From assembly GCA_044220635.1 (NCBI GenBank), contig JBGAQP010000001.1, positions 1-64,000 of the forward strand: a DNA stretch of 64,000 nucleotides. Reading direction: 5' to 3'. The notes below the pieces were generated by a model. That model was given only the letters and a program-made list of their open reading frames with translations, was not told the DNA's origin and searched no databases. The translations under genes were made by a program, and so were the position numbers. Shown here in pieces: positions 36,438 to 46,549 of this stretch. Position 1 is the first letter of the stretch. Every line of letters starts with the position of its first letter. Source of the stretch: JBGAQP01 sp044220635. GTDB lineage: Bacteria > Pseudomonadota > Gammaproteobacteria > Burkholderiales > Usitatibacteraceae.

Positions 36438-37298
36438 ATGCTCGGCAACTGGCTGAAGACTTCCCTCCTGATGGCGGCGATTCTCGCCCTGTTCGGCGCC
36501 GTGGGCGCCGTGCTCGGCGGGGCGCAGGGCATGATCATCGCCCTGGCGCTCGGCGGCGCCATGAACTTCTGGGCCTACTGGTTCTCGGACCGCATGGTCC
36601 TGCGCCTTCACAACGCGCGCGAGGTCGACGCGGCGAGCGCGCCGCGCCTGCACGGCGTCGTCCGCGAGCTGAGCGCTCGCGCGGGACTTCCGATGCCGCG
36701 CGTCTACCTCATCGACGAAGACCAACCCAATGCGTTCGCGACCGGCCGCAATCCCGAGAACGCGGCGGTCGCGGCGACCACGGGCCTGCTGCGGGTGCTC
36801 ACCGAGCGGGAGCTGCGAGGCGTCATGGCGCACGAGCTCGCGCACGTGAAGCACCGCGAGATCCTGATCTCCACGATCGCCGCGACCGCGGCCGGCGCGA
36901 TCGCCTCGCTCGCCCAGTTCGGCATGTTCTTCGGCGGCCGCGACGAGGAAGGCCGGCCGGCCAATCCCCTCGTCGGGCTCCTCGTGATGCTCGTCGCGCC
37001 CTTCGCGGCGATGCTCATCCAGTTCGCGATTTCCCGGGCCCGCGAGTTCGAAGCCGACCGCGCCGGCGCGGAGCTGAGCGGCGACCCCCAGGCGCTGGCT
37101 TCCGCGCTGGAGAAGATCCACCGCTACGCGAGCGGCATTGCGCTGCCGAGCGCCGAGGCGCACCCGGAAACCGCGCAGATGATGATCATGAACCCGCTTT
37201 CGGGCGGCGGGCTCGCGGGGCTGTTCAGCACGCACCCCGATACCGGCGAGCGAATCGCCCGACTGCATGCCATGGCGCGCGGGTTGCTCGCCACGTGA
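36438..37298 (+). CDS. htpX: Membrane zinc protease HtpX
   Basis: 286 aa. Two N-terminal membrane helices (about 5-50), the zinc site AHELAHVKH (HExxH), a second pair of helices (about 145-195) and the third ligand region EFEADRAGAE. It degrades damaged inner-membrane proteins, with FtsH, on the cytoplasmic face. The family length is about 290. Sits 68 bp after fmt, a usual neighbour in this group. Confidence 0.95.
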   Translation: MLGNWLKTSLLMAAILALFGAVGAVLGGAQGMIIALALGGAMNFWAYWFSDRMVLRLHNAREVDAASAPRLHGVVRELSARAGLPMPRVYLIDEDQPNAFATGRNPENAAVAATTGLLRVLTERELRGVMAHELAHVKHREILISTIAATAAGAIASLAQFGMFFGGRDEEGRPANPLVGLLVMLVAPFAAMLIQFAISRAREFEADRAGAELSGDPQALASALEKIHRYASGIALPSAEAHPETAQMMIMNPLSGGGLAGLFSTHPDTGERIARLHAMARGLLAT

Positions 37299-37361
37299 GG
37301 ACGCGCCGGCCGCGGGGCTTCGCGCGCCCCGCTCGCCGTGCCACGGGAGGAGCGCGAAGCG

Positions 37362-38630
37362 ATGCTGGAAATCCAGCTGTGCGCGGCCGAAGTGTTCGGA
37401 GCCGCGATCTCGGGGCGCAACCTCGGCACCGCGTTCGACGAGGGTTTCCGGCGGCATGCGGGACTCAAGCCCTCGGAACGCGCCGCCGTGCGCGAGATCT
37501 GCTACGAGGGCTTGCGCGCCTACGGGCTGCTGCGTGAGCAGCTCGGGCGGCTGCTGGTCACGCCGATCCGCCATCCGGCCCTGAGCCACCTGCTGCTCGT
37601 GGCGCTCGCGCAGCTGCAGTTCTCGCGCGCCAAACCCTACGCGATCGTCGACCATGCGGTGCGCGCGGCCGAACGCCTCGGGCAGCCTGCCGCGCGTGGC
37701 CTCGTCAATGCGGTCCTGCGCAACTTCCTGCGCCGCCGGACGGAACTCACCGCCGCCGTGTTCGGCACCCCCGAGGCGACCCTGGGATTCCCGGCATGGT
37801 GGGTCGAGAAGGTCCGCGAGCAGCACCCGGGGCACTGGGAAGCGATGCTCTCGGCGATGAACCGGCATCCGCCGCTCACGCTGCGCGTGAACCGGCGGCG
37901 GGGCACGGTCGAGACGTACCTCGGGCGGCTCGCCGCCGAGGGGATCGCCGGCGAACGCCTCGGAGAGTCCGCGGTGTGCATCCCGCCCCGCACGGTCCGG
38001 GAGATCCCGGGATTCATCGAAGGCCTGGTGTCCGTGCAGGACGCAGGCGCCCAGCTCGCCGCCCCCCTGCTCGACGTGCGCGACGGCGACCGCGTGCTCG
38101 ATGCCTGCGCCGCCCCGGGCGGCAAGACCACGCACATCCTGGAGATCGCGGACGCGCGGGTTCTCGCCCTCGACAACGACGCGGAGCGCCTCGGCCGGGT
38201 GGAGGAGAACCTCGAGCGCCTGGGCCTGAAGGCACGGGTGGTCGCGGGCGATGTCCGGGAGCCGGAAAGCTGGTGGGACGGGAAGTCCTTCGACCGGATC
38301 CTCCTCGATGCCCCCTGCAGTGCCTCGGGGGTTGCGCGGCGCCATCCCGACATCCGCTGGAACCGGCGCCCGGGAGACCTGCCGAAGTTCGCGGAACAGC
38401 AGGCCGGGATGCTCGCCAAAGCGTGGCAAGTCCTTGAGAAAGGTGGTAAATTGCTCTACGTCACCTGCTCGGTTTTCCGGGAGGAGAACGAGGCCGTGGT
38501 GGAGGCCTTCGTAGGCCGGCAGGGCGACGCCGTTTTGCTTCCCATCACCGGAGCAGGCATCGACAACGGCTACACGAGACCCGATGAGCATCGCGACGGT
38601 TTTTTCTTCGCTCTCCTGGGCAGGTCCTAG
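37362..38630 (+). CDS. rsmB: 16S rRNA (cytosine-967-C5) methyltransferase
   Basis: 422 aa from ATG 37362; GTG 37338 would add eight residues. The N-terminal NusB-like helical domain (about 5-135, with AVVREICY-like AAVREICYEGL and VNAVLRNFLRR) is followed by a Rossmann methyltransferase. Catalytic motifs are CAAPGGKTTHI, DAPCSASGVARRHPDIRW and TCSVFREENE. It methylates C967 of 16S rRNA. Its last 47 bases overlap the next gene. Confidence 0.96.
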   Translation: MLEIQLCAAEVFGAAISGRNLGTAFDEGFRRHAGLKPSERAAVREICYEGLRAYGLLREQLGRLLVTPIRHPALSHLLLVALAQLQFSRAKPYAIVDHAVRAAERLGQPAARGLVNAVLRNFLRRRTELTAAVFGTPEATLGFPAWWVEKVREQHPGHWEAMLSAMNRHPPLTLRVNRRRGTVETYLGRLAAEGIAGERLGESAVCIPPRTVREIPGFIEGLVSVQDAGAQLAAPLLDVRDGDRVLDACAAPGGKTTHILEIADARVLALDNDAERLGRVEENLERLGLKARVVAGDVREPESWWDGKSFDRILLDAPCSASGVARRHPDIRWNRRPGDLPKFAEQQAGMLAKAWQVLEKGGKLLYVTCSVFREENEAVVEAFVGRQGDAVLLPITGAGIDNGYTRPDEHRDGFFFALLGRS

Positions 38631-39186
38631 GGGATCGTGGGCGGCCCGCCTCCGGGCCGTCCTGCTCGCGCTCGCCTTCGCCGCGGCTTCCGCCGCGCAG
38701 GCCGAAGGCATCGTCGTCAATTCGGCGCGCCTCGTGCCCGACGACGACGGCTGGTCGCTCGAAGCGGAGTTCGACATCCAGTTCAGCCCGCGCCTCGAGG
38801 AGGCGGTGAATCGCGGCGTGCCGCTCGTCTTCGTGGTCGAGTTCGAACTCTCGAAGCCCCGCTGGTACTGGTTCGACGAGAAGCCCGTGAAGCTCTCGCA
38901 GTCCTACCGGATCAGCTACACGCCGCTGCTGCGCCAGTACCGGCTCTCGGTGGGAAGCGTCTACCAGAACTTCACGCGCCTCGAGGAGGTCAAGCGCGTG
39001 CTCTCGCGCATCCGCGGCTGGCACGTCGCCGGCCGGGGCGCTCTCGCGAAGGACATTCCGCACCAGGCGAGCCTGCGAATGCGTCTGGACACCGCCCAGC
39101 TGCCCAAGCCCTTCCAGCTGAACGCCGTCGCCTCGCGCGAATGGACGCTCACCTCGGATTGGCACAGCTGGACGATCAGTCCATGA
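38584..39186 (+). CDS. DUF4390 exported protein
   Basis: 200 aa, a family of unknown function found between rsmB and the NtrYX-like pair in betaproteobacteria. A signal peptide (LRAVLLALAFAAASAAQA) precedes a beta-rich body of about 160 residues with FDIQFSPRLEEAVNRGVPL and PRWYWFDEK. The gene overlaps rsmB by 47 bp and ends ATGA with the kinase gene, so it is translationally coupled to both. Position suggests a periplasmic partner or ligand-sensing accessory of the kinase; this is inference. Confidence 0.85.
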   Translation: MSIATVFSSLSWAGPRGSWAARLRAVLLALAFAAASAAQAEGIVVNSARLVPDDDGWSLEAEFDIQFSPRLEEAVNRGVPLVFVVEFELSKPRWYWFDEKPVKLSQSYRISYTPLLRQYRLSVGSVYQNFTRLEEVKRVLSRIRGWHVAGRGALAKDIPHQASLRMRLDTAQLPKPFQLNAVASREWTLTSDWHSWTISP

Positions 39187-41300
39187 AACCCCTGATCTTC
39201 CTGTGCGTGGTGACCGGCGCCGGGCTGGTCTACCTGATGTCCGAGGCTTCGTCGAACACCGCGCTCTTCGCGCAGCACTATCCCCTGCTCCTCGGCCTCG
39301 GCGGCGGGCTCTCGCTGGGCCTCATGGGGCTCATCGCCTACCAGCTCGTGGTGCTGCGCCGCAAGCTGAAGGAGCGGGTGTTCGGCTCGAAGCTCACGCT
39401 GCGGCTCATGGTCGTGTTCGCGCTGATGGCGCTCATCCCGGGCGGGCTCGTGTACGCGATCTCGTTCCAGTTCCTGCAGCGCTCGATCGAGTCCTGGTTC
39501 GACGTGCGGGTGGACAAGGCGCTCGAGGGCGGCATCAACCTCGCGAGAAGCGCGCTGGAGAATTCCCTCAAGGAGCTCGCGCAGAAGGCCGACACCATGG
39601 CCCTCGCCCTCGCCTCGGCGCAGGCCGTGGAGGCCGCCACGCTCAACCGGCTGCGCGAGCAGCACTCCATCGAGGAGGCCACGCTCCTCACCCCCCGCGG
39701 CAAGGTCCTCGCGCAGTCGGGCTCCGAGCCGGTGGCGCTCCTGCCCGACCTGCCCGGCGCGAACGTGCTGCGCCAGGTGCGCGCCCAGCAGCCGGTGCGC
39801 TCGATCGAGGCAATCCCCGAGCGCGGCCTCTACCTGCGCGTGATCGTGCCCGTGAACGTGCTCACGATCGCCGACGACATCCGCATTCTCCAGGTCCTGC
39901 AGCGCGTGCCCACGGCCATCGCGCAGGACGCCGAGATCGTCTCCCAGGGCAACCGCGACTACCAGGAGCTGGTGCTCGCGCGAGTGGGCCTCAAGCGCAT
40001 CTTCGGCCTCACGCTCACCCTCGCGATGCTGCTCACGCTCTTCTCGGCGCTGGCGCTCGCGTTCGTGCTCTCCGAGCGCCTGTCGGCGCCGCTGTCCGCG
40101 CTCGCCGAGGCGACCCGCGCGATCGCCAAGGGCGACTACTCGAAGCTCAACCCCGTGAAGAGCCGCGACGAGTTCGGGGTGCTCACGCAGTCGTTCAACA
40201 CGATGACGCGCCAGATCGCGGACGCGACCGAGGCGATGGAGCGCAACCAGCTGCAGCTCGAGAACGCGAAGACCTACCTCGAGAGCATCCTGTCGAACCT
40301 CACCTCGGGCGTGCTCACCTTCGACGAGCGCCTTTACGTGAAGACCGTGAACGACGCCGCCACCGGGATCTTCGCGGTCCCGCAGGGCGCCTTCCACGGG
40401 CTGAAGCTTCCCGAGTGGCCGCGGCACGTGCCGGCGATCGCGCCCTTCGCGGAAGTCGTGCTGCGCCATTTCGCCTCCGCCGGCACGCGCCAGTGGGAGG
40501 AGCAGATGGAGTACCGCCGCGCGGACGGCCAGCGCACGCTCCTGCTGCGCGGTACGCGGCTGGGAACGCGCGGCGACAACGGCTACGTGGTGGTCTTCGA
40601 CGACATCACGCACCTCATCCAGGCGCAGCGCGACGCCGCCTGGGGGGAGGTCGCGCGCCGCCTCGCGCACGAGATCAAGAACCCGCTCACTCCGATCCAG
40701 CTTTCCGCCGAGCGGCTGCAGCAGAAACTCCAGGACAAGCTGCCCGCCACCGAGGCCGACATCCTGCGCCGCGCGACCGGCACCATCGTCACCCACGTGG
40801 GCGCGCTCAAGGGCATGGTGGAGGACTTCAGCCGCTACGCGCACGCCTCGCGCATGAACGCCGTGCCCGTGGCGCTCAACGAGCTCGTGCGCGAAGTGCT
40901 CGTGCTCTACGAATCGATGGGCGTGGCGATCGAGCCGCGCCTCGCCGAGAACCTGCCGCCGGTCTATGCCGACCCCGGGATGCTGCGCCAGGTGCTGCAC
41001 AACCTCTTCCAGAACGCGATCGACGCGCTCACCGGCGTGGACAATCCGCGCATCCTCGTGGCCACCAGCCACGCCACGGGCGGGGTCCTGCTCACCGTGC
41101 GCGACAACGGCACGGGGATCGCCGAGGCGGTCATGGGGCGCATCTTCGAGCCCTACGTCACGACCAAGCCCAAGGGGACGGGACTGGGACTCGCGATCGT
41201 CAAGAAGATCGTCGACGAGCACCACGGGCGCATCCTCGTGGAGAACGTGCGGCCCCACGGCGCCAACGTGAGCATCGTCCTCCCGCCCAAGGCCGCGTAG
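39183..41300 (+). CDS. NtrY-like membrane sensor histidine kinase
   Basis: 705 aa. Two N-terminal membrane helices and a third near 75-95, a periplasmic sensor loop (about 97-275), another helix (about 280-305), HAMP (about 306-360), PAS (about 370-480), then the H box RRLAHEIKNPLTPIQLSAERL with phospho-acceptor His496, and an ATPase domain with N (LFQNAID), GTGLGLAIV and DNGTGI boxes. This is the layout of NtrY. It phosphorylates the response regulator encoded 19 bp downstream. Nitrogen-related signals are assumed only from the family name. Confidence 0.93.
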   Translation: MKPLIFLCVVTGAGLVYLMSEASSNTALFAQHYPLLLGLGGGLSLGLMGLIAYQLVVLRRKLKERVFGSKLTLRLMVVFALMALIPGGLVYAISFQFLQRSIESWFDVRVDKALEGGINLARSALENSLKELAQKADTMALALASAQAVEAATLNRLREQHSIEEATLLTPRGKVLAQSGSEPVALLPDLPGANVLRQVRAQQPVRSIEAIPERGLYLRVIVPVNVLTIADDIRILQVLQRVPTAIAQDAEIVSQGNRDYQELVLARVGLKRIFGLTLTLAMLLTLFSALALAFVLSERLSAPLSALAEATRAIAKGDYSKLNPVKSRDEFGVLTQSFNTMTRQIADATEAMERNQLQLENAKTYLESILSNLTSGVLTFDERLYVKTVNDAATGIFAVPQGAFHGLKLPEWPRHVPAIAPFAEVVLRHFASAGTRQWEEQMEYRRADGQRTLLLRGTRLGTRGDNGYVVVFDDITHLIQAQRDAAWGEVARRLAHEIKNPLTPIQLSAERLQQKLQDKLPATEADILRRATGTIVTHVGALKGMVEDFSRYAHASRMNAVPVALNELVREVLVLYESMGVAIEPRLAENLPPVYADPGMLRQVLHNLFQNAIDALTGVDNPRILVATSHATGGVLLTVRDNGTGIAEAVMGRIFEPYVTTKPKGTGLGLAIVKKIVDEHHGRILVENVRPHGANVSIVLPPKAA

Positions 41301-41319
41301 CCGCCCGACCCGCTGCCGC

Positions 41320-42609
41320 ATGTCTGCGAACCAGATTCTCGTCGTCGACGACGAAGTCGGCATCCGCGAACTTCTCTTCGAGATCCTGCGCGATGAGGGC
41401 TACGGCGTGCGCCTGGCCGAGAACGCGCACACCGCGCGCGCCGCCCGCAAGGAGATGCGACCCGACCTGGTCCTGCTCGACATCTGGATGCCCGACACCG
41501 ACGGGATCACGCTGCTCAAGGAGTGGGCCGGATCGGGGCTGCTCACGATGCCCGTGGTGATGATGTCGGGCCACGGCACGATCGACACCGCCGTCGAAGC
41601 CACACGGATCGGCGCGTTCGACTTCCTCGAGAAGCCCATCAGCCTGCCGAAGCTCCTCGCCACCGTCGGCAAGGCGCTCGCGGGCGGGCGGGCGCTGCCC
41701 AAGACGGGGCTCGCGCTCGTCAACCTCGGCAAGGCGCGCGTGATCCAGGAGTTGCGCCAGCGCCTCGAGCAGGTAAGCCGGCTGCACACGCCGGTGCTGC
41801 TCGTCGGCGCTCCCGGCTGCGGATTCGAGCTCTGCGCGCGCTACCTGCACCTCGCCAACACGCCCTGGGTCGCCCCGGAGAGCACCGATTGGCTCGCCGA
41901 GAACCCGTTCGAGCCCCTCAACGAGGCGCGCGAGGGCATGCTCTTCCTCCAGGAGATCTCGGGCCTCTCGAAGGCCGAGCAGAAGGGCCTCGTGCAGCTC
42001 ATCGGCAAGCTCGAGAAGTTCAACGTGAGGCTCGTTTGCTCGGCCACGGGGCCGCTGCCGGAGATGGTGGAGGACGGGCGCTTCGACGCGGTGCTCTACC
42101 ACCAGCTCTCGGGCCTCACGATCCGCGTGCCCGCGCTCGTCGACCACGCCGAGGACATTCCCGACATCGCCGCCACGTTCCTCACGCAGCTCGTGGACGC
42201 GAACGAGGTGCCGCTGCGCACGCTGACCGTCGGCGCGCTCAACGCCATGCGCAACCTCGCGTGGCCCGGCAATCTCCCGGTGCTCCAGAACGTCGTCAAG
42301 ACCCTCGCGCTCACCGCGCTTTCCAACGAGGTCACGGGCGACGACGTGGCGCGGGTGGCTCGCGAGTTCGATCTCGCGCCCCGGGAGCAGGCGACGACGG
42401 AGGTGGGCGTATCCCTCGACCTGCCGCTGCGCGATGCGCGCGAGCAGTTCGAGAAGCAGTATTTCCTGCACCACATCCGGCGCGAGGAAGGCAACATGTC
42501 GCGCGTGGCCGACCGCGTCGGCCTCGAGCGCACGCACCTCTACCGCAAGCTGAAGCAGCTCGGAATCCGCCCCTCGGGCAAGGGTGGCGAGGACGCTTCC
42601 GGCGACTGA
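41320..42609 (+). CDS. NtrX-like response regulator with degenerate AAA+ domain
   Basis: 429 aa. Receiver domain (1-120) with Asp10, Asp11, phospho-acceptor Asp54 and Lys105. The central domain (about 135-350) aligns with sigma-54 activators but is crippled: the Walker A is VGAPGCGFELC (no Lys), the Walker B aspartate is Gln211 in MLFLQEIS, and the GAFTGA loop is absent. A Fis-type helix-turn-helix ends the protein (SRVADRVGLERTHLYRKLKQL). It therefore probably regulates without ATP hydrolysis or sigma-54 remodelling. Coupled to the kinase gene. Confidence 0.92.
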   Translation: MSANQILVVDDEVGIRELLFEILRDEGYGVRLAENAHTARAARKEMRPDLVLLDIWMPDTDGITLLKEWAGSGLLTMPVVMMSGHGTIDTAVEATRIGAFDFLEKPISLPKLLATVGKALAGGRALPKTGLALVNLGKARVIQELRQRLEQVSRLHTPVLLVGAPGCGFELCARYLHLANTPWVAPESTDWLAENPFEPLNEAREGMLFLQEISGLSKAEQKGLVQLIGKLEKFNVRLVCSATGPLPEMVEDGRFDAVLYHQLSGLTIRVPALVDHAEDIPDIAATFLTQLVDANEVPLRTLTVGALNAMRNLAWPGNLPVLQNVVKTLALTALSNEVTGDDVARVAREFDLAPREQATTEVGVSLDLPLRDAREQFEKQYFLHHIRREEGNMSRVADRVGLERTHLYRKLKQLGIRPSGKGGEDASGD

Positions 42610-42617
42610 GCCCGCGC

Positions 42618-43571
42618 CTAGCGCGCCTCGATGCGCCCGAGGCGCACCGCAGTGAGGCCGGTCTTGATGTTGTTGGGCACCGGCATGATCAGAACGCAGT
42701 TGTCGTAGGGCGCGGTCACCGGCCGGCCTCCGTCCCAGGCGATCACGTCGCCTCGCCGGGGCACCACGTCCAGCCCGGCGAAGGGGCGCGCGAAACGGAA
42801 ATCCGGAGTGCTCGCGACGACGGCCTCGGTCACGCGGATCAGCCGCTGGGTCGGCGGCGGGGCGGCGTCGATGTGGCGCGCCGCCTCCGCCTCCTCGACC
42901 ATCTCCAGGGTGCGCAGGAACCGCCACAGGGCCTGCCACGCGACGCGCTCGGCGCCGCGCTCCCAGTGCTGCCCGCATTCGACGAGCAAGGCGTTCTTCG
43001 GGCTCGCGGGATCGCCGAAGCCCCCGTAGTCGCGCATGCGCGTGCCGTTGGCGTGCCCCGTGTCGCTCACGACGTGCTCGGGGATGCCGACGCGGAAGGC
43101 GAAGCGGATGCCCTTCTCCAGCGGGCCGCAGATCATCACCGGCGGGCTGGGCTCGAGCATCGAGTGCAGGTCGAGCAGGTAATCGGCCGCTTCGACGAAC
43201 GGACGCAGGACCCGCGCGCGGGCGAGCTCCACGCTCTGGCGCCTTCCATCGAGCGTCTCGGGATTCCACACCCGGTTGAAGTCCTCGTCGATGAATCGCG
43301 TGGCATAGGGCTGGCGCGGGTCGAAGCGCGCGAACGCCTCGACGTTGGCGAAGGCGAGCGTGAGCACGCCGCGCGCCGGCCGCGGGCCCATGCGCAGGAG
43401 CCGGTCGACGGCGATCGCCCCGCAGATCTCGTTGCCGTGCGTGAGCGCCATCACGAGCGCGTGGGGGCCGGGCCGCCCGCTGTCGAAGCGGTGGACGAAT
43501 TCCGCCCCGGTGTTCGAGCGCCTGTGCGCGGAGATGTCGGGGGCCTGCAGTTCGACGGCGATGGTCGCCAT
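42618..43571 (-). CDS. AstE/aspartoacylase-family zinc deacylase (M14)
   Basis: 317 aa from ATG 43571. Zinc ligands His45 and Glu48 in ALTHGNEICG and His136 in LLDLHSML, plus the substrate-binding DEDFNRVW, place it in the succinylglutamate desuccinylase/aspartoacylase family, which removes acyl groups from N-acyl amino acids. The exact substrate cannot be read. The frame continues upstream through the neighbouring His-rich coding repeat, but that part is not conserved. Seven bases separate it from the N-formylglutamate amidohydrolase gene; it is the last gene of the transporter operon. Confidence 0.88.
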   Translation of the reverse strand: MATIAVELQAPDISAHRRSNTGAEFVHRFDSGRPGPHALVMALTHGNEICGAIAVDRLLRMGPRPARGVLTLAFANVEAFARFDPRQPYATRFIDEDFNRVWNPETLDGRRQSVELARARVLRPFVEAADYLLDLHSMLEPSPPVMICGPLEKGIRFAFRVGIPEHVVSDTGHANGTRMRDYGGFGDPASPKNALLVECGQHWERGAERVAWQALWRFLRTLEMVEEAEAARHIDAAPPPTQRLIRVTEAVVASTPDFRFARPFAGLDVVPRRGDVIAWDGGRPVTAPYDNCVLIMPVPNNIKTGLTAVRLGRIEAR

Positions 43572-43578
43572 GGAGTCC

Positions 43579-44570
43579 TCAGTGCTTGTGCCGCGGGCCA
43601 TGGCCCGGCTTGTGTTCGTCCCCGTGCCCGTGATCGTGTCCGTGCCCGTGATCGTGACCATGTCCGTGATCGTGCCCGTGATCGTGACCATGCCCGTGAT
43701 CATGACCGTGCCCGCAGGCGTGGGAGCCGCGTTCGGCCGCGTACTCGGCCACGGTCCCGAGCAGGCGCTCGAGGTGCCTGCGGAGCTCGGCGAAGCCGGC
43801 GCTCTTCTCGCGGGTGCGCTCGTCCATGTAGAGGCGGCGGTTCACCTCGACCTGGAGGCTGTGGCGGCCCGCCGCCGGATCGGAGAACGCGCGCACGAGC
43901 TCGACCCCCTTGTAGGGATCGTTGATCCGCACGTCGTAGCCCAGGCCGCGAAGCTCCGCGGCCACGAGCGCGGTGAATTCGGGTTCGCAGGTCGTGCCGT
44001 CGCGGTCGCCGAGGACGAAGTCGGCGCGCGCCCTGCCGGGGCCCTCCTCGGAGATCTGGCTGCTTACCGCGGGCATCGAGTGGCAGTTCAGGTGCCAGAC
44101 CGCGCCGAAGTGCGCGTAGGCGGCGTCGAGCGCGTCCTTCACCGCCTTCTGGTAGGGCTGGTGGAAGTGCGTGATGCGGCGCATGACCTCCGCCACGCTC
44201 AGCTTGCGGGCGTAGATGGGCGCGCCCGAGTCGAGCACGCGCCAGATGAGGCCGATGCCGAGCTCGGTCTTGCGGCTCGCGACCGCGGGCCCGGGCCAGG
44301 GGGCGTCGAGGAGCGAAGCGTCGATGTCGAGCAGCGACCGGTTGGGGTCGATGTAGGCGCGGGGGAAGCGCGCGGCGATCAGCGTGGCGCCCAGCGCGGG
44401 GCCCGAGCCGAAGAGCTCGTCGACGTGGCTGTCCTCGGCGACGCGCAGCGCCTCGTACGCGACGGCGAAGCCGAAGTCCTCGGGATACTCGGTTCCACTG
44501 TGCGGCGAATCGAGCACCAGCGGCACGACGCGGCCCGGGGGCTCGTGGCGGTGGAAGGCGGCGTGGGTCT

Positions 44571-44574
<4 letters not shown>
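43579..44574 (-). CDS. N-formylglutamate amidohydrolase family protein with His-rich tail
   Basis: 331 aa from ATG 44574. Family motifs are LVLDSPHSGTEYPEDF, FPRAYIDPNRS and HLNCHSMP, with histidines that bind a divalent metal. The family releases formate (or another acyl group) from N-acylated glutamate. Residues 287-331 form an unusual tail with 19 histidines, built from GHDHGH units, that should bind Zn, Ni or Co. Its ATG overlaps the stop of the ABC ATPase gene (ATGA). I infer hydrolysis of the imported substrate and metal storage or delivery by the tail. Confidence 0.9.
43620..43716 (-). repeat. Short tandem repeat encoding the His-rich tail
   Basis: Imperfect 6-, 12- and 18-bp units, on the plus strand variants of GTGATCGTGACCATG and GTGCCCGTGATCGTG, encode His-Gly-His-Asp repeats in the minus frame. 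Such tracts change length by slippage, so tail length may vary between strains. Confidence 0.85.
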
Positions 44575-45580
<1,006 letters not shown>

Positions 45581-45584
<4 letters not shown>

Positions 45585-46549
45585 GCGACGGGATGCAGGC
45601 AACGCAGGGTGCGCCCGGCCGCAGGCGCGCTGGCGGCAGGCGCGAGGCGGCAATCGTCGGCCGCGGCGGGACAGCGCTCGCGGAAGGCGCAGGCCTCCCC
45701 GAGGGCGAGAAGCGAGGGCGTCATGCCCGGGATCTGGGCGAGCGGGCGGCCGCGGACGTTGCGGCTCGGAACGGACTCGAGCAGCCCGCGTGTGTAGGGA
45801 TGCATCGGGCGGTCGAGCACCTCGTCCACGGTGCCCGACTCCACGATCCGCCCCGCGTACATCACGCAGACGCGGTCGGCGAGCCCCGCGATCACCGACA
45901 GGTCGTGGGTGATCCAGATGAGCCCCGTCCCGCTCTCGCGGCACAGCTTCTGCATCTCGAAGAGGATCTGGCCCTGGATGGTGACGTCGAGCGCCGTGGT
46001 GGGCTCGTCGGCAATCACGACGTCGGGCTTGTTGAGCAGCGCGATGGCGATCGCCACGCGCTGGCGCATCCCGCCGGAGAACTGGTGCGGATAGGCGCGC
46101 AGCCGCTCGTCGGGCGAGGCGATGCCGACGCGCACCAGGCATTCGCGGCTGCGCGCGAGCGCGGTCTCGCGCGAGACCGCGTGGTGCGCGAGCACGGCCT
46201 CCACCATCTGCGTGTCGATCCGCAGGACCGGGTTGAGGGTCATCATCGGATCCTGGAAGATCATCGCCACGCGGTTGCCGCGCAGCCGGCGCCAGGCGGC
46301 GGCCTCGAGCGAGGTGAGCTCCATGTCGCCCAGCCGGATCGAGCCGGAGACGATCCGGCCCGGCGGATCCACCAGCCCGAGGATCGAGTAGCCCGTCATC
46401 GACTTGCCCGAGCCGGACTCGCCGACGATGCCGAGGATCTCCCCGCGCCCGACCCGGAAGCTCACGTCGTCGACGGCCTTCACCACGCCCGCCTTGGTGA
46501 AGAAGTGCATGCGCAGGCCCTCGACCTCCAGCACGGGGGCGGCGCTCAT
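45581..46549 (-). CDS. Peptide/opine/nickel-type ABC transporter ATPase (DppD/OppD-like)
   Basis: 322 aa. Walker A GESGSGKSMTG, MIFQDPMMTLNPV, signature FSGGMRQRVAIAIAL, Walker B VIADEPTTALDVT and ITHDLS are all intact. The C-terminal extension includes ACAFRERCP with paired cysteines. With the DppF-like protein it forms the heterodimeric motor of the importer. Its ATG overlaps the stop of the permease gene upstream. Confidence 0.94.

Noticed and set aside
43572..43703. N-terminal extension of the AstE-like protein
   Set aside because: The extra 44 residues are Thr/Ile/Gly repeats from another frame of the His-rich tail; the family domain begins at ATG 43571.
43620..43716. Short direct repeats that could be taken for a CRISPR or regulatory array
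   Set aside because: They are 6- to 18-bp units within the reading frame of the hydrolase and encode its histidine tail; no spacers are present.
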